Shown here: one piece after another, positions 1 through 8,879 of the stretch | Layout of the letters: each line of letters starts with the position of its first letter | Numbering within the stretch: position 1 is the first letter of the stretch | The notes under the pieces: model-generated | What the model saw: the letters and a program-made list of their open reading frames with translations, nothing else | What the model was told of the DNA's origin: nothing | The model's database searches: none | Position numbers and translations under genes: made by a program | DNA from: Cupriavidus malaysiensis | GTDB taxonomy: Bacteria; Pseudomonadota; Gammaproteobacteria; Burkholderiales; Burkholderiaceae | Reading direction: 5' to 3' | Assembly (NCBI RefSeq): GCF_001854325.1 | Contig: NZ_CP017755.1 | Coordinates: 2,914,001-2,978,000, forward strand | DNA: 64,000 bases

Positions 1-1
1 C

Positions 2-304
2 TTGCGCATCCTCGCCGCCGCGCTCGGCTACGGCGAACCGGGCGAGCCGGGCCTGCCCGGCCTGCAAGGGCTCAGCCCGCGCGAGATCGAAGTGCTGCGC
101 CTGTACCTCAACGGCAGCTCGCTCACGGACATCGCGCGCGCCAGCCACCGCAGCATCAAGACCGTCAGCAGCCAGAAACTGTCGGCCATGCGCAAGCTGG
201 GCGCATGCAACGACCAGGAGCTGTTCGCCTACGCCGCGCACAGCGGCCTGGTACTGCCGGGCACCGCCGCTACGGTCGCGCTGGCGCGGAGCGGCCCGAT
301 ATAA
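2..304 (+). CDS. LuxR-type response regulator, C-terminal part
   Basis: This is the 3' end of a gene that begins before the window; 100 residues are visible. A LuxR/FixJ-type helix-turn-helix occupies roughly residues 25-85. It has the typical LSPREIEVLRLYLNG opening and a recognition region (DIARASHRSIKTVSSQKLSAMRKL). Proteins with this ending usually carry an N-terminal receiver or sensor domain, which is not visible here, so the signal is unknown. It ends 47 bp before cobB on the same strand, but nothing shows a functional link. A DNA-binding role is well supported; the full architecture is not. Confidence 0.8.
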   Translation: MRILAAALGYGEPGEPGLPGLQGLSPREIEVLRLYLNGSSLTDIARASHRSIKTVSSQKLSAMRKLGACNDQELFAYAAHSGLVLPGTAATVALARSGPI

Positions 305-351
305 TCCGGCGCCGACAAACCGCCCGCCGCCCTGCCGCGGCCGCTTCCGCC

Positions 352-1695
352 ATGCCCCGCCCCGCTTCCGCTCCGCCCGCCACACTGCGCGTCCCCGCGC
401 TGCTGGTCGCCGCTCCGGCCTCCGGCCAGGGCAAGACCACGGTGACTGCCGCGCTGGCGCGCCTGCACCGCCGCCAGGGCCTCCGCGTGCGCGTCTTCAA
501 GGCCGGCCCCGACTTCCTCGATCCGTCGCTGCTGGCCTATGCCAGCGGCGCTCCGGTGCACTCGCTCGACCTCTGGATGACCGGCGCCGACGATGCCGCC
601 GCGCGCCTGGCCGAGGCCGCACGTGACACCGACCTGCTGCTGGTGGAAGGCGTGATGGGCCTGCACGACGGCGAGCCCAGCAGCGCCGACCTGGCGCGCC
701 GCTTCGGACTGCCGGTGCTGGGTGTGATCCAGGCCGGCGCGATGGCGCAGACCTTCGGCGCGATCGCCCTCGGGCTGGCGAACTACGGCGGTGCGCTGCC
801 CGGCATGCAGGTACTGGCCAACGGTGTCGCCTCGGCACGCCACGCGCAGATGCTGCAGGCCAGCGTGCCGGCCGGCATCGGCTGGGCAGGCACGCTGCCA
901 CGCGAGGCGCGCGCCTCGCTGCCTGAACGCCATCTCGGCCTGCTGGCAGCCGATGAACTGCCCGACCTGGGCGAGCGCCTCGACACCCTGGCCGACCTGC
1001 TCGCGACGCAGCCGGTCGCGCAACTGCCGGCGCCGGTAGCCTTCGCCGACGTGGCGGCCATCCCGCCGCCGCCGCTGCTGGCCGGCAAGACCGTCGCGGT
1101 GGCGCGCGATGCCGCCTTCCGCTTTCTCTACCCGGCCAACCTCGAGCTGCTGGCGGCGATGGGTGCGCGCCTGGCCTTCTTCTCGCCGCTGGCCGACGCC
1201 AGGCTGCCCGCCTGCGATGCGCTGTGGCTGCCCGGCGGTTACCCGGAACTGCACGCCGCGCAGCTGGCCGCCAACCGCGGCATGCTGGATGCGCTGCGCG
1301 ACGCCCACGGTGCCGGCCTGCCCATGCTGGCCGAGTGCGGCGGCATGATGGCGCTGTTCGATACGCTGGTCGACAAGGAAGGGCTCAGCCACGCCATGGC
1401 AGGCCTGCTGCCGGGCACCGTGCGCATGCAGCGCCGGCTCAGCGCACTCGGGCCGCAAGCGGTGGCGTTGCCCGAGGGCACGCTGCGCGGCCACACCTTC
1501 CACTATTCGCAGGCCGACAGCCCGCTGGTCGCGGCCACGCACGCCACCTCGCCGCGCGACGGCGCGCGCGGCGAGGCGATCTACCGCTGCGGCAGCCTGA
1601 CGGCCTCTTACGTGCATTTCTACTTCCCGTCCGATCCGCACGCCGTGGCGGCCTTGCTCGGCGCTGGCGCGCCGGCACCGGGCAGCGGGTACTGA
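352..1695 (+). CDS. cobB: Cobyrinate a,c-diamide synthase CobB
   Basis: CobB uses ATP and glutamine to amidate the a and c side chains of (hydrogeno)cobyrinate in cobalamin synthesis in the cytoplasm. The 447-residue protein has the family length. It shows an N-terminal P-loop (ASGQGKTT, residues 23-30), the FKAGPDFLDP segment near 50-58, and a C-terminal class I glutamine amidotransferase domain. The nucleophile there is Cys329 in LAECGG, and the closing HFYFPSDP motif carries the catalytic His. The frame is open further upstream (to 205), but the ATG at 352 gives the family N-terminus. No other cob gene lies in the window, so it is either isolated or the last gene of a cluster to the left. 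Confidence 0.93.
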   Translation: MPRPASAPPATLRVPALLVAAPASGQGKTTVTAALARLHRRQGLRVRVFKAGPDFLDPSLLAYASGAPVHSLDLWMTGADDAAARLAEAARDTDLLLVEGVMGLHDGEPSSADLARRFGLPVLGVIQAGAMAQTFGAIALGLANYGGALPGMQVLANGVASARHAQMLQASVPAGIGWAGTLPREARASLPERHLGLLAADELPDLGERLDTLADLLATQPVAQLPAPVAFADVAAIPPPPLLAGKTVAVARDAAFRFLYPANLELLAAMGARLAFFSPLADARLPACDALWLPGGYPELHAAQLAANRGMLDALRDAHGAGLPMLAECGGMMALFDTLVDKEGLSHAMAGLLPGTVRMQRRLSALGPQAVALPEGTLRGHTFHYSQADSPLVAATHATSPRDGARGEAIYRCGSLTASYVHFYFPSDPHAVAALLGAGAPAPGSGY

Positions 1696-1879
1696 CGGAG
1701 AGCGGGGCCGCCGGCGGCCAAACCCGGCCATCGGACCACGGCGGACACGGCGCAAGGGAAAGCGGAAGGCCGCGCACGCGATCCGGCGCGCGACACGCAG
1801 GCGGGAATCAGGAAGGGCCGAGGAGGTAGTCCGGCGCCGCAGGGACGAGCCGGCGTGGCCGGCTGCGGCTGCCCGGCGC

Positions 1880-2341
1880 TCAGGCCACGTCTTCGGCGTC
1901 GCGCACGCGCGCCAGTGCTTCGGCGATGCCGGCTTCGAGCTGTTGCAGCCCTTCCGACAGATGCTCCAGCTTGTCGGCGGTCACCTTGTCGAGCACGTCC
2001 TGCAGGAAGGCCGAGCGGCGCGGCAGGTTCCGCGCCACCACCTCGCGGCCGGCCGCGGACAGCGTGACGTGCGTCACGCGATTGTCGCGCTCGCTCGTAT
2101 TGCGCTCGACCCAGCCCAGTTCCTGCAATGCCTTCAACTGGCGCGTCAGCGCGCCCGGGTCCATGGCCACACGATCGGCCAGCGGCTTCTGCGCGATCGG
2201 CTCGGCATCGTTGTAGAGCGCGTAGAGAATGCGCCAACGCGGCATCGGCAAGCCGACGCACTGCTCGAACGCCGAGGCGTAGGCCCGATAGGTCCGCCCG
2301 AACTGCTGCAGCACCGCCAGGCTTTGTCGCTCCAATTCCAC
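1880..2341 (-). CDS. MarR family transcriptional regulator
   Basis: A 153-residue winged-helix regulator of the MarR family. The DNA-binding core (QKPLADRVAMDPGALTRQLKALQELGWVER) is followed by the wing (NTSERDNRVTHVTLSAAG) and C-terminal dimerisation helices. The start is GTG at 2341, supported by GGAGGAA seven bases upstream; no ATG fits the family better. It lies 58 bp downstream of a DHA2 exporter on the same strand and is probably cotranscribed with it. MarR proteins of this arrangement usually repress their exporter and release DNA on binding a phenolic or toxic ligand. The likely operator is the inverted repeat at 4012-4033. Confidence 0.9.
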   Translation of the reverse strand: MELERQSLAVLQQFGRTYRAYASAFEQCVGLPMPRWRILYALYNDAEPIAQKPLADRVAMDPGALTRQLKALQELGWVERNTSERDNRVTHVTLSAAGREVVARNLPRRSAFLQDVLDKVTADKLEHLSEGLQQLEAGIAEALARVRDAEDVA

Positions 2342-2366
2342 TCCAGTTCCTCCAGGCTTCCGCCTT

Positions 2367-2390
2367 GATGCTTCGATGCTTCGATGCTTC
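2367..2390. repeat. Three perfect 8-bp tandem repeats (GATGCTTC)
   Basis: Three exact copies of GATGCTTC fill most of the gap between the DHA2 exporter and the MarR gene, about 25 bp upstream of the GTG start. The unit is not a multiple of three, but the repeat is outside coding sequence. Copy-number slippage would change leader spacing only. Confidence 0.8.
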
Positions 2391-2399
2391 GGTGCCGTG

Positions 2400-3998
2400 C
2401 TATTCGGCAGCCATCGTCGCCTGCTTGACGGCGCGCTCCAGCTTGATCGGCGGCACGCGGCGCGCCAGCCAGATGCCGAGGGCGGCTACCACGGCGCCGA
2501 GCACCAGCCCGAGATGGATCGCCCCGACCAGCGACAGGCGCGCCTGCTCCAGCAGCAGCGCCCCGTTGTGGCCGGCCTGGTGCAGCTGCGCCAGCAGGCC
2601 GGACTGCGCGGCCTTGTCGATCAGTACCTGCGGATCGCCCAGGCGCGGCATCCAGTCGTTCGCTCCCGCGCCGGCAAGCGCCGCGCGCACGCCATCGGCA
2701 TAGCGGCGGTCGACCAGCGTGCCGATCAGCGCGGTGCCGGCCATGCCGCCCACCATGCGCAGCGACTGCAGCATCGCCGTGGCGATGCCCAGTTGCGTGC
2801 GGCCCGCGGTCTGCTGCGCGAACACGGTCAGGTTGGGCATGATGAAGCCCAGGCCGAAGCCGCCCACCAGCATCAGCGCCAGCAGCAGGTGCCGCGACAT
2901 GTCGCGAGTCGCCTGCGACAGGCCCAGGCAAGCCAGCGCCAGCATGATAAAGCCCGCATACAGCATGGCGTTCGGGTTGCGCACGCGCGTGATGATACGG
3001 CCGTTCAGGATACTGCCCACGGTGATGCAGACCACCAGCGGCGTGACCAGCAGGCCGGCCTCCTTCGGCGAGTAGCCGAAGCCGCCCTGGAACAGCAGCG
3101 GCGCGTACAGCAGCAGCGAGAACATCGTGAAGCCGACCAGCACCGCCAGCAGGAACAGCGGCGCCAGGCCGGGATTGCGGAACATATCGAGCGGCAGGAT
3201 CGGATTGGGCGAGCGCCGCTCCCAGTGCCACAACCCCACCAGCGCCGCCACCGCGAGCAGCAGCAGACCGACGGTACCGGCGCCGAAACCGTGGCGCGGC
3301 AGCAGTTCCACGCTCAACTGCAGGCTGCCCAGCCCCAGGCCGATCAGCGCCGCGCCCAGCCAGTCCACCCGGATCGGACCCGCATGCGACTGGTGGCGCA
3401 GGTGCGGCAGGTAGCGCCAGGCAAAGACCAGGCCCAGCAGGCCGACCGGCAGGTTGACGTAGAACACCGCGCGCCAGCCGTACCACTCGGTCAGCACGCC
3501 ACCCAGCGACGGCCCGATCGCATTGGCGATGCCGAAGGCCGCGCTCATCATCACCTGCCAGCGCAGGCGCACATGGGAATCCGGAAACAGGTCGGGAATG
3601 CAGGCGAAGGCGGTGCCCACCAGCATACCGCCGCCGATGCCCTGCAGGGCGCGCGCCAGCACCAGGAAGGGCATGCTGGTGGCCATCCCGCACAGGGCGG
3701 ACGCGCCGGTGAAGACAATGATGGAGGCCATCACGAAAGGCTTGCGCCCGTAGTAGTCGCCCAGACGGCCGAAGATCGGCACCGTGATCACGGACGCCAG
3801 CAGGTAGGCCGTGGCCACCCAGGCGTAGTACTCGAAGCCTTGCAGCTCGGCCACCACGGTCGGCAGCGCCGTGCCGACCACGGTCTGGTCCAGGGCCACC
3901 AGCATCACCACGAAGGCGATGCCGAACATCGCCATCAGCGACTCCCAGAAAGGCAGCACCTGGCCGGCCGGGGGTGCCTCGCGTGACGTGATTGTCAT
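2400..3998 (-). CDS. DHA2 family MFS multidrug exporter
   Basis: A 532-residue inner-membrane protein of the major facilitator superfamily, DHA2 (14-helix) group, which exports drugs or toxic organics by proton antiport. The family signatures are visible: the helix-1 motif LDQTVVGTALPTV, the loop motif GRLGDYYGRKPF after helix 2, and the antiporter motif around GIANAIGPSLGGVLTEWYGWRAVFYVNLPVG. It is longer than DHA1 members, as expected for 14 helices. It heads a transcription unit with the MarR gene downstream. A consensus -10 overlapped by an inverted repeat lies just upstream. No periplasmic adaptor or outer-membrane partner is adjacent. Confidence 0.9.
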   Translation of the reverse strand: MTITSREAPPAGQVLPFWESLMAMFGIAFVVMLVALDQTVVGTALPTVVAELQGFEYYAWVATAYLLASVITVPIFGRLGDYYGRKPFVMASIIVFTGASALCGMATSMPFLVLARALQGIGGGMLVGTAFACIPDLFPDSHVRLRWQVMMSAAFGIANAIGPSLGGVLTEWYGWRAVFYVNLPVGLLGLVFAWRYLPHLRHQSHAGPIRVDWLGAALIGLGLGSLQLSVELLPRHGFGAGTVGLLLLAVAALVGLWHWERRSPNPILPLDMFRNPGLAPLFLLAVLVGFTMFSLLLYAPLLFQGGFGYSPKEAGLLVTPLVVCITVGSILNGRIITRVRNPNAMLYAGFIMLALACLGLSQATRDMSRHLLLALMLVGGFGLGFIMPNLTVFAQQTAGRTQLGIATAMLQSLRMVGGMAGTALIGTLVDRRYADGVRAALAGAGANDWMPRLGDPQVLIDKAAQSGLLAQLHQAGHNGALLLEQARLSLVGAIHLGLVLGAVVAALGIWLARRVPPIKLERAVKQATMAAE

Positions 3999-4011
3999 TT
4001 ATTGCGCCATC

Positions 4012-4036
4012 AATCATTGCGTAGTCAATGATTATA
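4012..4036 (-). promoter_or_regulatory. MarR operator overlapping a TATAAT -10 box
   Basis: A perfect inverted repeat (AATCATTG, 6-bp spacer, CAATGATT) spans 4012-4033. A consensus -10, TATAAT on the minus strand, lies at 4031-4036 and overlaps the right arm. The exporter start codon is at 3998. A repressor bound here would block the promoter. Assignment to the MarR protein at 1880-2341 is an inference from gene order. Confidence 0.7.
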
Positions 4037-4267
4037 GGACAAGGCGGCAATGTTGCCAGTGCCTTGGATGCGATGGCCGCGCTCCGCCCCGGCAACGGAC
4101 CGGAGCGGGGCGACGCGCCGGCAGGATGGCGGACGGCCAGGCAGGCTGCGATGCCGCCCTGCCGTCCGGCGGTCGCTCAAGGAACAGGGAAGGCGGTGCG
4201 GATCACCGCACCTCGCCGCGGCCCGCCGGCTCTGCGCGGCGGACCGCCCCGCCCGCTGCGGCGCGGC

Positions 4268-5092
4268 TCAGTCGAACACCTTGACCGCAGGAGCCACGGC
4301 TTGGCGCCGGTCGGCACCACGCGCGGCGGCGGACGCCACGCCCGGGTCGCCATCCCCCGCCGTGGCGCGGCCGCCCGCCGCGCCGAACTGCTCATCCAGC
4401 TGGCGCACGGCGTCCTCCGCGAGGGAACGCGACACGGCCTGCATGACACGGGCCTTGTTGGGCGTCAGTACGGCGCCGGCGGACCAGATCTTGTTGTCGT
4501 TGCCCTCGCCCACCGCGGAGAACGCGGCGCGCACCTCCATCGTGCGGGTATTGATCAGGCTGAACTCGGTGCCCAGTTCCAGGCTGTAGAGCAGCATGGA
4601 GTTGCGCGTGCCCTGCACCGGCTGGACATCGTTGCGCCACTCGACGCTGTTGACCACGCCGAACAACACGTAGTCGGCCCCCGCGAAGTCTCCCTTGCGG
4701 ATGCGCTCGCGCACATTGAACAGCGCCTCCGAAGGCGGGCCGGAGTACGGCTTGCCCTGCACCACGCGCACGGCACGGCCCTTGATCAGCTCGCCCTTGA
4801 TATCCGCGGTGAAACGGCGCAGCTCGCCATACTCGATCCGCGTCATCTCGCCGCTCGCCTTGACGTAGCCGGACTCCTGCGACGAGGCAAAGGCGGCCCG
4901 GCCGCTGCCCGACCAGGCGCCGTCCTGATAGCTGGCGGAGCCGCTGTCACGCGACTTCTGATAGCCGGCCTCGTAGTAGAAGGACTCGCGCACGGTATCC
5001 TTGTAGGCAAGGTCCGCCACCGCGATCTTGACTTGCGCGACGGCGCCGGAACAGGCCACGGCGGCCACCACCGCCAGCATGAAACGTAGCAT
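4268..5092 (-). CDS. CsgG-like periplasmic/envelope protein
   Basis: A 274-residue secreted protein. Residues 1-19 form a signal peptide ending in AVAQ, with no lipobox cysteine. The body resembles the CsgG/LpoB-like fold: a start such as VKIAVADLAYKDTV and a core pattern like GADYVLFGVVNSVEWRNDVQ. It is the last gene of a minus-strand group, 16 bp after lpoB. CsgG itself is a curli-secretion lipoprotein, but no curli genes are near, so a secretion role is not implied. The C-terminal 35 residues are Ala/Arg/Gly-rich and probably disordered. A structural role beside LpoB is an inference. Confidence 0.65.
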   Translation of the reverse strand: MLRFMLAVVAAVACSGAVAQVKIAVADLAYKDTVRESFYYEAGYQKSRDSGSASYQDGAWSGSGRAAFASSQESGYVKASGEMTRIEYGELRRFTADIKGELIKGRAVRVVQGKPYSGPPSEALFNVRERIRKGDFAGADYVLFGVVNSVEWRNDVQPVQGTRNSMLLYSLELGTEFSLINTRTMEVRAAFSAVGEGNDNKIWSAGAVLTPNKARVMQAVSRSLAEDAVRQLDEQFGAAGGRATAGDGDPGVASAAARGADRRQAVAPAVKVFD

Positions 5093-5108
5093 CGGTCTGC
5101 TCCCTGCC

Positions 5109-5720
5109 TCAGCGCGCCGAGGTCTTGCGGATTTCCTTCTCGTCGGCCCACTCCAGCATCCCCGACTCGTTGTCGACCAGGGTCAGGTTGAAGATGTAGT
5201 AGACGTCCTTGACGCTCGCGGTGCGCTTGGTGATCGAGGTGATGTTGCCCTCCAGGCGGTACTTGGCCGCCTGCATCTGGCCCATCCTGGCCTTGCCACT
5301 GTTCTTGTAGAGGCCGGTCTGGTTCTGGCGCTGCAACTCGTCGAGCTGGCCCTGCATGTCGGTCCCGGCCGTGGTGAAGCGTACGGCGCCGCTCTTGAGC
5401 AATTGATTGCGGATCTTCTCGGTAATCGCGCGGGTGTCGATGTATTCACCAGTCTTGTTCCTGACTTCGGCCAGCGTCAGCACAGGGGCTTCGCGCGGTG
5501 CCGTGATGGGGCGCGACTGCAGCAGGGAGCGCGTCATCGCCTCGGCGATGGTCTGCAGGTCGGTCGAGCCGAATTCGTTGGTCAGGGTCTCGACTGCCTT
5601 GGCATCGCCATACGTGACATTGCCTTCCACGCGCGGGCCGGCGACATTGGCACAGCCGGCCAGCAAGGTGCCGGCGGCGAGCACGGCGGCAAGAGAGGAG
5701 GATCGCAGGAGCGGAGTCAT
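5109..5720 (-). CDS. lpoB: Penicillin-binding protein activator LpoB
   Basis: LpoB is an outer-membrane lipoprotein that reaches through the periplasm to stimulate the peptidoglycan synthase PBP1b. The 203-residue product has a lipobox (LLAGC, lipidated Cys23). The family body follows: YGDAKAVETLTNEFGSTDLQTIAEAMTRSLL, an LTLAEVRNKTGEYIDT strand, and a C-terminal YYIFNLTLVDNESGMLEWADEKEIRK. It lies between a YcfL-like gene and a CsgG-like gene, 54 and 16 bp away, matching the ycfL-lpoB order of enterobacteria. No PBP1b gene is in the window. Confidence 0.88.
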   Translation of the reverse strand: MTPLLRSSSLAAVLAAGTLLAGCANVAGPRVEGNVTYGDAKAVETLTNEFGSTDLQTIAEAMTRSLLQSRPITAPREAPVLTLAEVRNKTGEYIDTRAITEKIRNQLLKSGAVRFTTAGTDMQGQLDELQRQNQTGLYKNSGKARMGQMQAAKYRLEGNITSITKRTASVKDVYYIFNLTLVDNESGMLEWADEKEIRKTSAR

Positions 5721-5774
5721 GATGCAGGGTTCCTTTTATCGGGTCAGGCTATACAAAGCAAAGGGAAAGCCGGG

Positions 5775-6191
5775 CTAACGGGCACCCATCGCCGGGGCGG
5801 AGTTGTCAACGGCATGCACTTCGATGCGGAAATCGGTAGCGGTGCGGGTCGGCGCCAGCGCCTGGACGCTGACCGATTGCAGGCCGTTCAGCATCAGCGG
5901 CTTCCAGGCTTCGTCCTCCCAGACGCTGAACTGGTCCTGGTCCAGCCACTTGACCCGGTAGGCAAGGGACTGGTAGCCGGTCGAGGCGTTGGTGAACTGC
6001 ACCTGCAGCAGCAGGTGGCCATTGCGCTCGGTGGCGCGCAACGCGCTCACGCTGACCTGGTTCATCTGGCCCAGCTGCACGACCTTGGAGGCGATGGTCT
6101 CGGCATGCGCGGCCGCCAGGGGCACGGCCGGCAGCGTACAGACGGCCACCAGGGCAGCCAGGGGAAAGGCACGGAATATCGGCTTCGTCAT
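5775..6191 (-). CDS. YcfL family (DUF1425) periplasmic protein
   Basis: A 138-residue protein with an N-terminal signal peptide (cleavage likely after AHA, near residue 30). The DUF1425/YcfL body shows an LLLQVQFTNASTGYQSLAYRVKWLD segment followed by WKPLML and a beta-rich end. Enterobacterial YcfL is a lipoprotein, but here no lipobox is seen, so it is probably soluble in the periplasm. It is 54 bp upstream of lpoB and follows the COG3014-like gene. Its biochemical role is unknown in general; the conserved neighbourhood suggests envelope maintenance. Confidence 0.75.
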   Translation of the reverse strand: MTKPIFRAFPLAALVAVCTLPAVPLAAAHAETIASKVVQLGQMNQVSVSALRATERNGHLLLQVQFTNASTGYQSLAYRVKWLDQDQFSVWEDEAWKPLMLNGLQSVSVQALAPTRTATDFRIEVHAVDNSAPAMGAR

Positions 6192-6240
6192 AGAGTCGGA
6201 TACGAATCGAAACGGGAAAAGGAAACGGGAAAAGGGAAAA

Positions 6241-6260
6241 GGGCCGGCGTGCGCCGGCCC
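6241..6260 (-). terminator. Hairpin terminator after the COG3014-like lipoprotein gene
   Basis: A perfect 8-bp stem (GGGCCGGC/GCCGGCCC, 4-base loop) lies 37 bp beyond the stop at 6298. On the minus strand it is followed by a pyrimidine run beginning CTTTTCCCTTTT. It would separate this gene from the ycfL-lpoB-csgG-like group, though readthrough is likely because the T tract is interrupted. Confidence 0.6.
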
Positions 6261-6297
6261 GGATACGGCTGACTGCGCAGCCGTGCGAAGAAACGGC

Positions 6298-7779
6298 TCA
6301 CTGCGCCTTGGACACGCTTTTCGCCGTCACCTTGGCCGGACGGTGCGCGACGCGCCGGGACGGCTCGGGCGCGGACGGCGCCGCGGCCACCAGGCCGGAG
6401 CCCGGCTGCGACACCAGCGCCGTCAACTGGCTGCCCAGCGGACGCAGCACCACCACCGCGTAGGTGCCGTCCACCTTGACCTCCTGGCGGAGGCTGCCCG
6501 GCCCTGCGCCGAACGAGACCGGCACGGTGCCGCTCGGCACCACGGCGCGCGCCAGCGAGATGTTCGCCGGCAGCGTGCGCCACTGCCGCGTATCCGCGTT
6601 CTCGTTGATGGCGCCGCCCACGCCGACCGCCAGGCTCATCAGCGATCCGAACGCGCCGCCATTGCGTTGCAGCGCCTCCTGCGCGGCGCCGGAGACGGCC
6701 ATGCGCACCATGCTGCGTGCCACCATGGCCGGCATCTGGTCCTTCAGCGCGCGCCGCGCCATGGCATCCAGGCTGGTCACCTGGGCAGCCGGCACGGTGC
6801 TGTCGCCCACCGTCAGCGAGGCAGGCACGAAGTTGTCGCGCGCGGGACGGATCACCGGATAGGAGGTCGTCAGCAGTTTCACCCCGGCGCCGATCGGCAG
6901 CGGCAGCGTGATCTTGACCGAGTCGCGCGCCGGCATGCTGCCGGTCTCGATGATGAACAGCACGTCCGTCTTGCCGGCCGGTACCCGCTTGCCCGCGGCC
7001 ACGCCTTCCAGCCCCTTCTGCAGCATCGGGATATCCGGGCGCAGCTCGATCGCCTGCCGGTAGCCCGCGGTGGCCAGGCTGGGTTCGCCCAAGGCTTCGA
7101 AGACGAAGCCGGCCAGGTAATGCGAGGCCGCGCTCTGGTAGGCATTGCGCAAGCCCGTCACGGCGGGATCGTCGAAGATCTCCACCGGATAACCCTTGAT
7201 TTCCTTGAGCTGGACTTCGGCGCTCTTGCCGCCCTTCTTCTCCGCCTCGTCCTTGAGGGCCTGTACCTCCTTGTCGCGCAAGGAGGCGATCAGGGCTTCG
7301 CGCTCATACATGCGCCGGATTTCCACCCGCGCATCGTCCCAGCGGCCGGCCATCAGCTGGTTCTGCGCCAGGCGCGTGCTGAGCAGGACCTTCTCGTAGT
7401 CCTGCCCGTCATAGCGGCTCAGCGATTCGCTCAGCAACAGCGCCCCCAGGTCACCGGCACTCTTGGCCAGCTTGTCGCGGCTTTCGTCCTCCCAGCCCTT
7501 GACCTTGTCCGTCGCGGCGAGCCAGGCATCGGTGCTGGCCTGCAGGCTGCCTGGACGCATGCGCATCAATTCGCCGCGTTCCAGGAAATACAGCAGGTCG
7601 CGGTCTTCGGGCGCGACGCCCTCATAAGCCTTGTCCTGCGCGGCGATCGCCGCGTCGACGTTGCCCGCGCGGAAGCTGTCGGACGTCGCCGCCACGCGAT
7701 TGCCGTAGTGCTGCGCGCAGGCGCCGAGCAGCGCTGCGCTGCACACGAGGGCTGTCGTGCGCAAAGTGGCTCCCCACAT
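6298..7779 (-). CDS. COG3014-like outer-membrane lipoprotein
   Basis: A 493-residue lipoprotein with lipobox LLGAC (Cys21). The N-terminal half is helical and TPR-like (DLLYFLERGELMRM, YDGQDYEKVLLSTRLAQNQLMAG, YLAGFVFEALGEPSLATAGYRQAIELRP). The C-terminal half is beta-rich, with segments such as GKTDVLFIIETGSMPARDSV and a final AVVVLRPLG. This matches an uncharacterised lipoprotein family (COG3014) that often sits beside YcfL and LpoB. It begins the envelope cluster and has a hairpin terminator behind it. A leader hairpin lies at 7832-7865. Function is unknown. Confidence 0.72.
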   Translation of the reverse strand: MWGATLRTTALVCSAALLGACAQHYGNRVAATSDSFRAGNVDAAIAAQDKAYEGVAPEDRDLLYFLERGELMRMRPGSLQASTDAWLAATDKVKGWEDESRDKLAKSAGDLGALLLSESLSRYDGQDYEKVLLSTRLAQNQLMAGRWDDARVEIRRMYEREALIASLRDKEVQALKDEAEKKGGKSAEVQLKEIKGYPVEIFDDPAVTGLRNAYQSAASHYLAGFVFEALGEPSLATAGYRQAIELRPDIPMLQKGLEGVAAGKRVPAGKTDVLFIIETGSMPARDSVKITLPLPIGAGVKLLTTSYPVIRPARDNFVPASLTVGDSTVPAAQVTSLDAMARRALKDQMPAMVARSMVRMAVSGAAQEALQRNGGAFGSLMSLAVGVGGAINENADTRQWRTLPANISLARAVVPSGTVPVSFGAGPGSLRQEVKVDGTYAVVVLRPLGSQLTALVSQPGSGLVAAAPSAPEPSRRVAHRPAKVTAKSVSKAQ

Positions 7780-8494
7780 AGATGTTTCTCCCCAATCCCC
7801 GTTTTATGTGTAATGGGACAGGCCATGCGTCGGCCGCCCCTTGCGTTTATCGGCAAGGGGCGGCCTCTCCTTGACCTCCGAGGCCCGCTAAGCCACGGGC
7901 AAGCACTGAGGTGGCGACCCGCGAAACCGGTGGCGGCGGAGACCGGGTGGAGCGGGGGATGCGACGGGTGGACGGGGGGGACGGGTACCGCTGGAATGTC
8001 GTTCAAGATGCCGCATACGGCACGGAAACGAGCTTGTCCATGATCGATGGCCCGGGGCCGGGGGAATCTCTGCGGATCCGGGGCGGCACGGCACGCGGTT
8101 CCGCCATGCAGGCCGGGGCGTCGGCCGAGGATCGCACCATGCGTGGCGCGCGAGGTGCCGTAAAAGGCGCCCCGCCGCATCCGCGCCCGGTATTCTCAGG
8201 CCACGCCCGCGCGGCGGCGCCGTTGCCCCTGTGCCGGGCACGGCCAGCGCCACAGTGCGCCGGCAGCCCCGGCAGCCATTTCCGATTGCCGTTCCGATTG
8301 CCGCAGCACCACCGCGACCGCGTATTGTCCATGGCAGCAAACAGTGTGTTCAGCCATCTGGTCAGCGGACAGCATTCCTGCGTCAACTCGCCGCTTCCGG
8401 CGCACGTTAGCGGAAATGACCGATGTCCGGTCAGCACGTAGTCCCAACGCATTGCGCTGCCAGCAAGGCGGCACCCGACGGAGCCCTCACGATT
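7780..8494. other. 715-bp divergent intergenic region with a strong hairpin
   Basis: No convincing gene was found between the divergent starts at 7779 and 8495. Open frames on both strands here have low-complexity Arg/Pro translations and no family motifs. The clearest structure is an inverted repeat with 13-bp perfect arms (GGCCGCCCCTTGC at 7832-7844 and its complement at 7853-7865, 8-base loop). It lies 53 bp upstream of the lipoprotein start, in its probable leader. It lacks a T tract, so it is not an ordinary terminator. The rest is GC-rich without a recognisable promoter. Confidence 0.6.
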
Positions 8495-8836
8495 ATGAAG
8501 AAGATCGCCATCACCGCTTTTGCCCTTTGCCTGGGCGCTGCCTCGATCGCCGCGCAAGCCCAGACCACCGGCAAGGCCGATCCCTATACCCAGGGCGCCA
8601 AGGCCGGCAAGGCCGACCCCTATACCGACGGCGCCAAGATGGGCAAGGCCGACCCGTACACCGATGGTGCCAAGGCCGGCGAGAAGTTCGACCCGTACAC
8701 CCAGGGCGCCAACAAGAGCACGCGCGCCGACCTGACCAGCAGCAAGGGCAAGGCCTCGCACACGAAGAAGCACAGCAAGAAGGCCGCCCCGGCAGCACCG
8801 GCCGCTCCGGCCGCACCCGCTTCCAGCGGCAACTGA
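8495..8836 (+). CDS. Secreted PY.DGA-repeat protein (paralogue 1)
   Basis: A 113-residue secreted protein of unknown function. Residues 1-22 form a signal peptide (MKKIAITAFALCLG, cleavage near AQA). Four near-identical repeats of about 12 residues follow, each containing DPYTQGAK or DPYTDGAK. The tail is basic (KKHSKKA) and then Ala/Pro-rich. The ATG at 8495 is chosen because it starts the signal peptide; the frame is open upstream to 8423. A strong terminator follows at 8880-8932, so it is monocistronic. The protein at 34500-34832 carries the same repeat core. Only the secreted, repetitive nature is certain. Confidence 0.75.
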   Translation: MKKIAITAFALCLGAASIAAQAQTTGKADPYTQGAKAGKADPYTDGAKMGKADPYTDGAKAGEKFDPYTQGANKSTRADLTSSKGKASHTKKHSKKAAPAAPAAPAAPASSGN

Positions 8837-8879
8837 TCGACGCGGCAGCGGCGGCCACCGCCGCCCTGCCGGCAGACGA

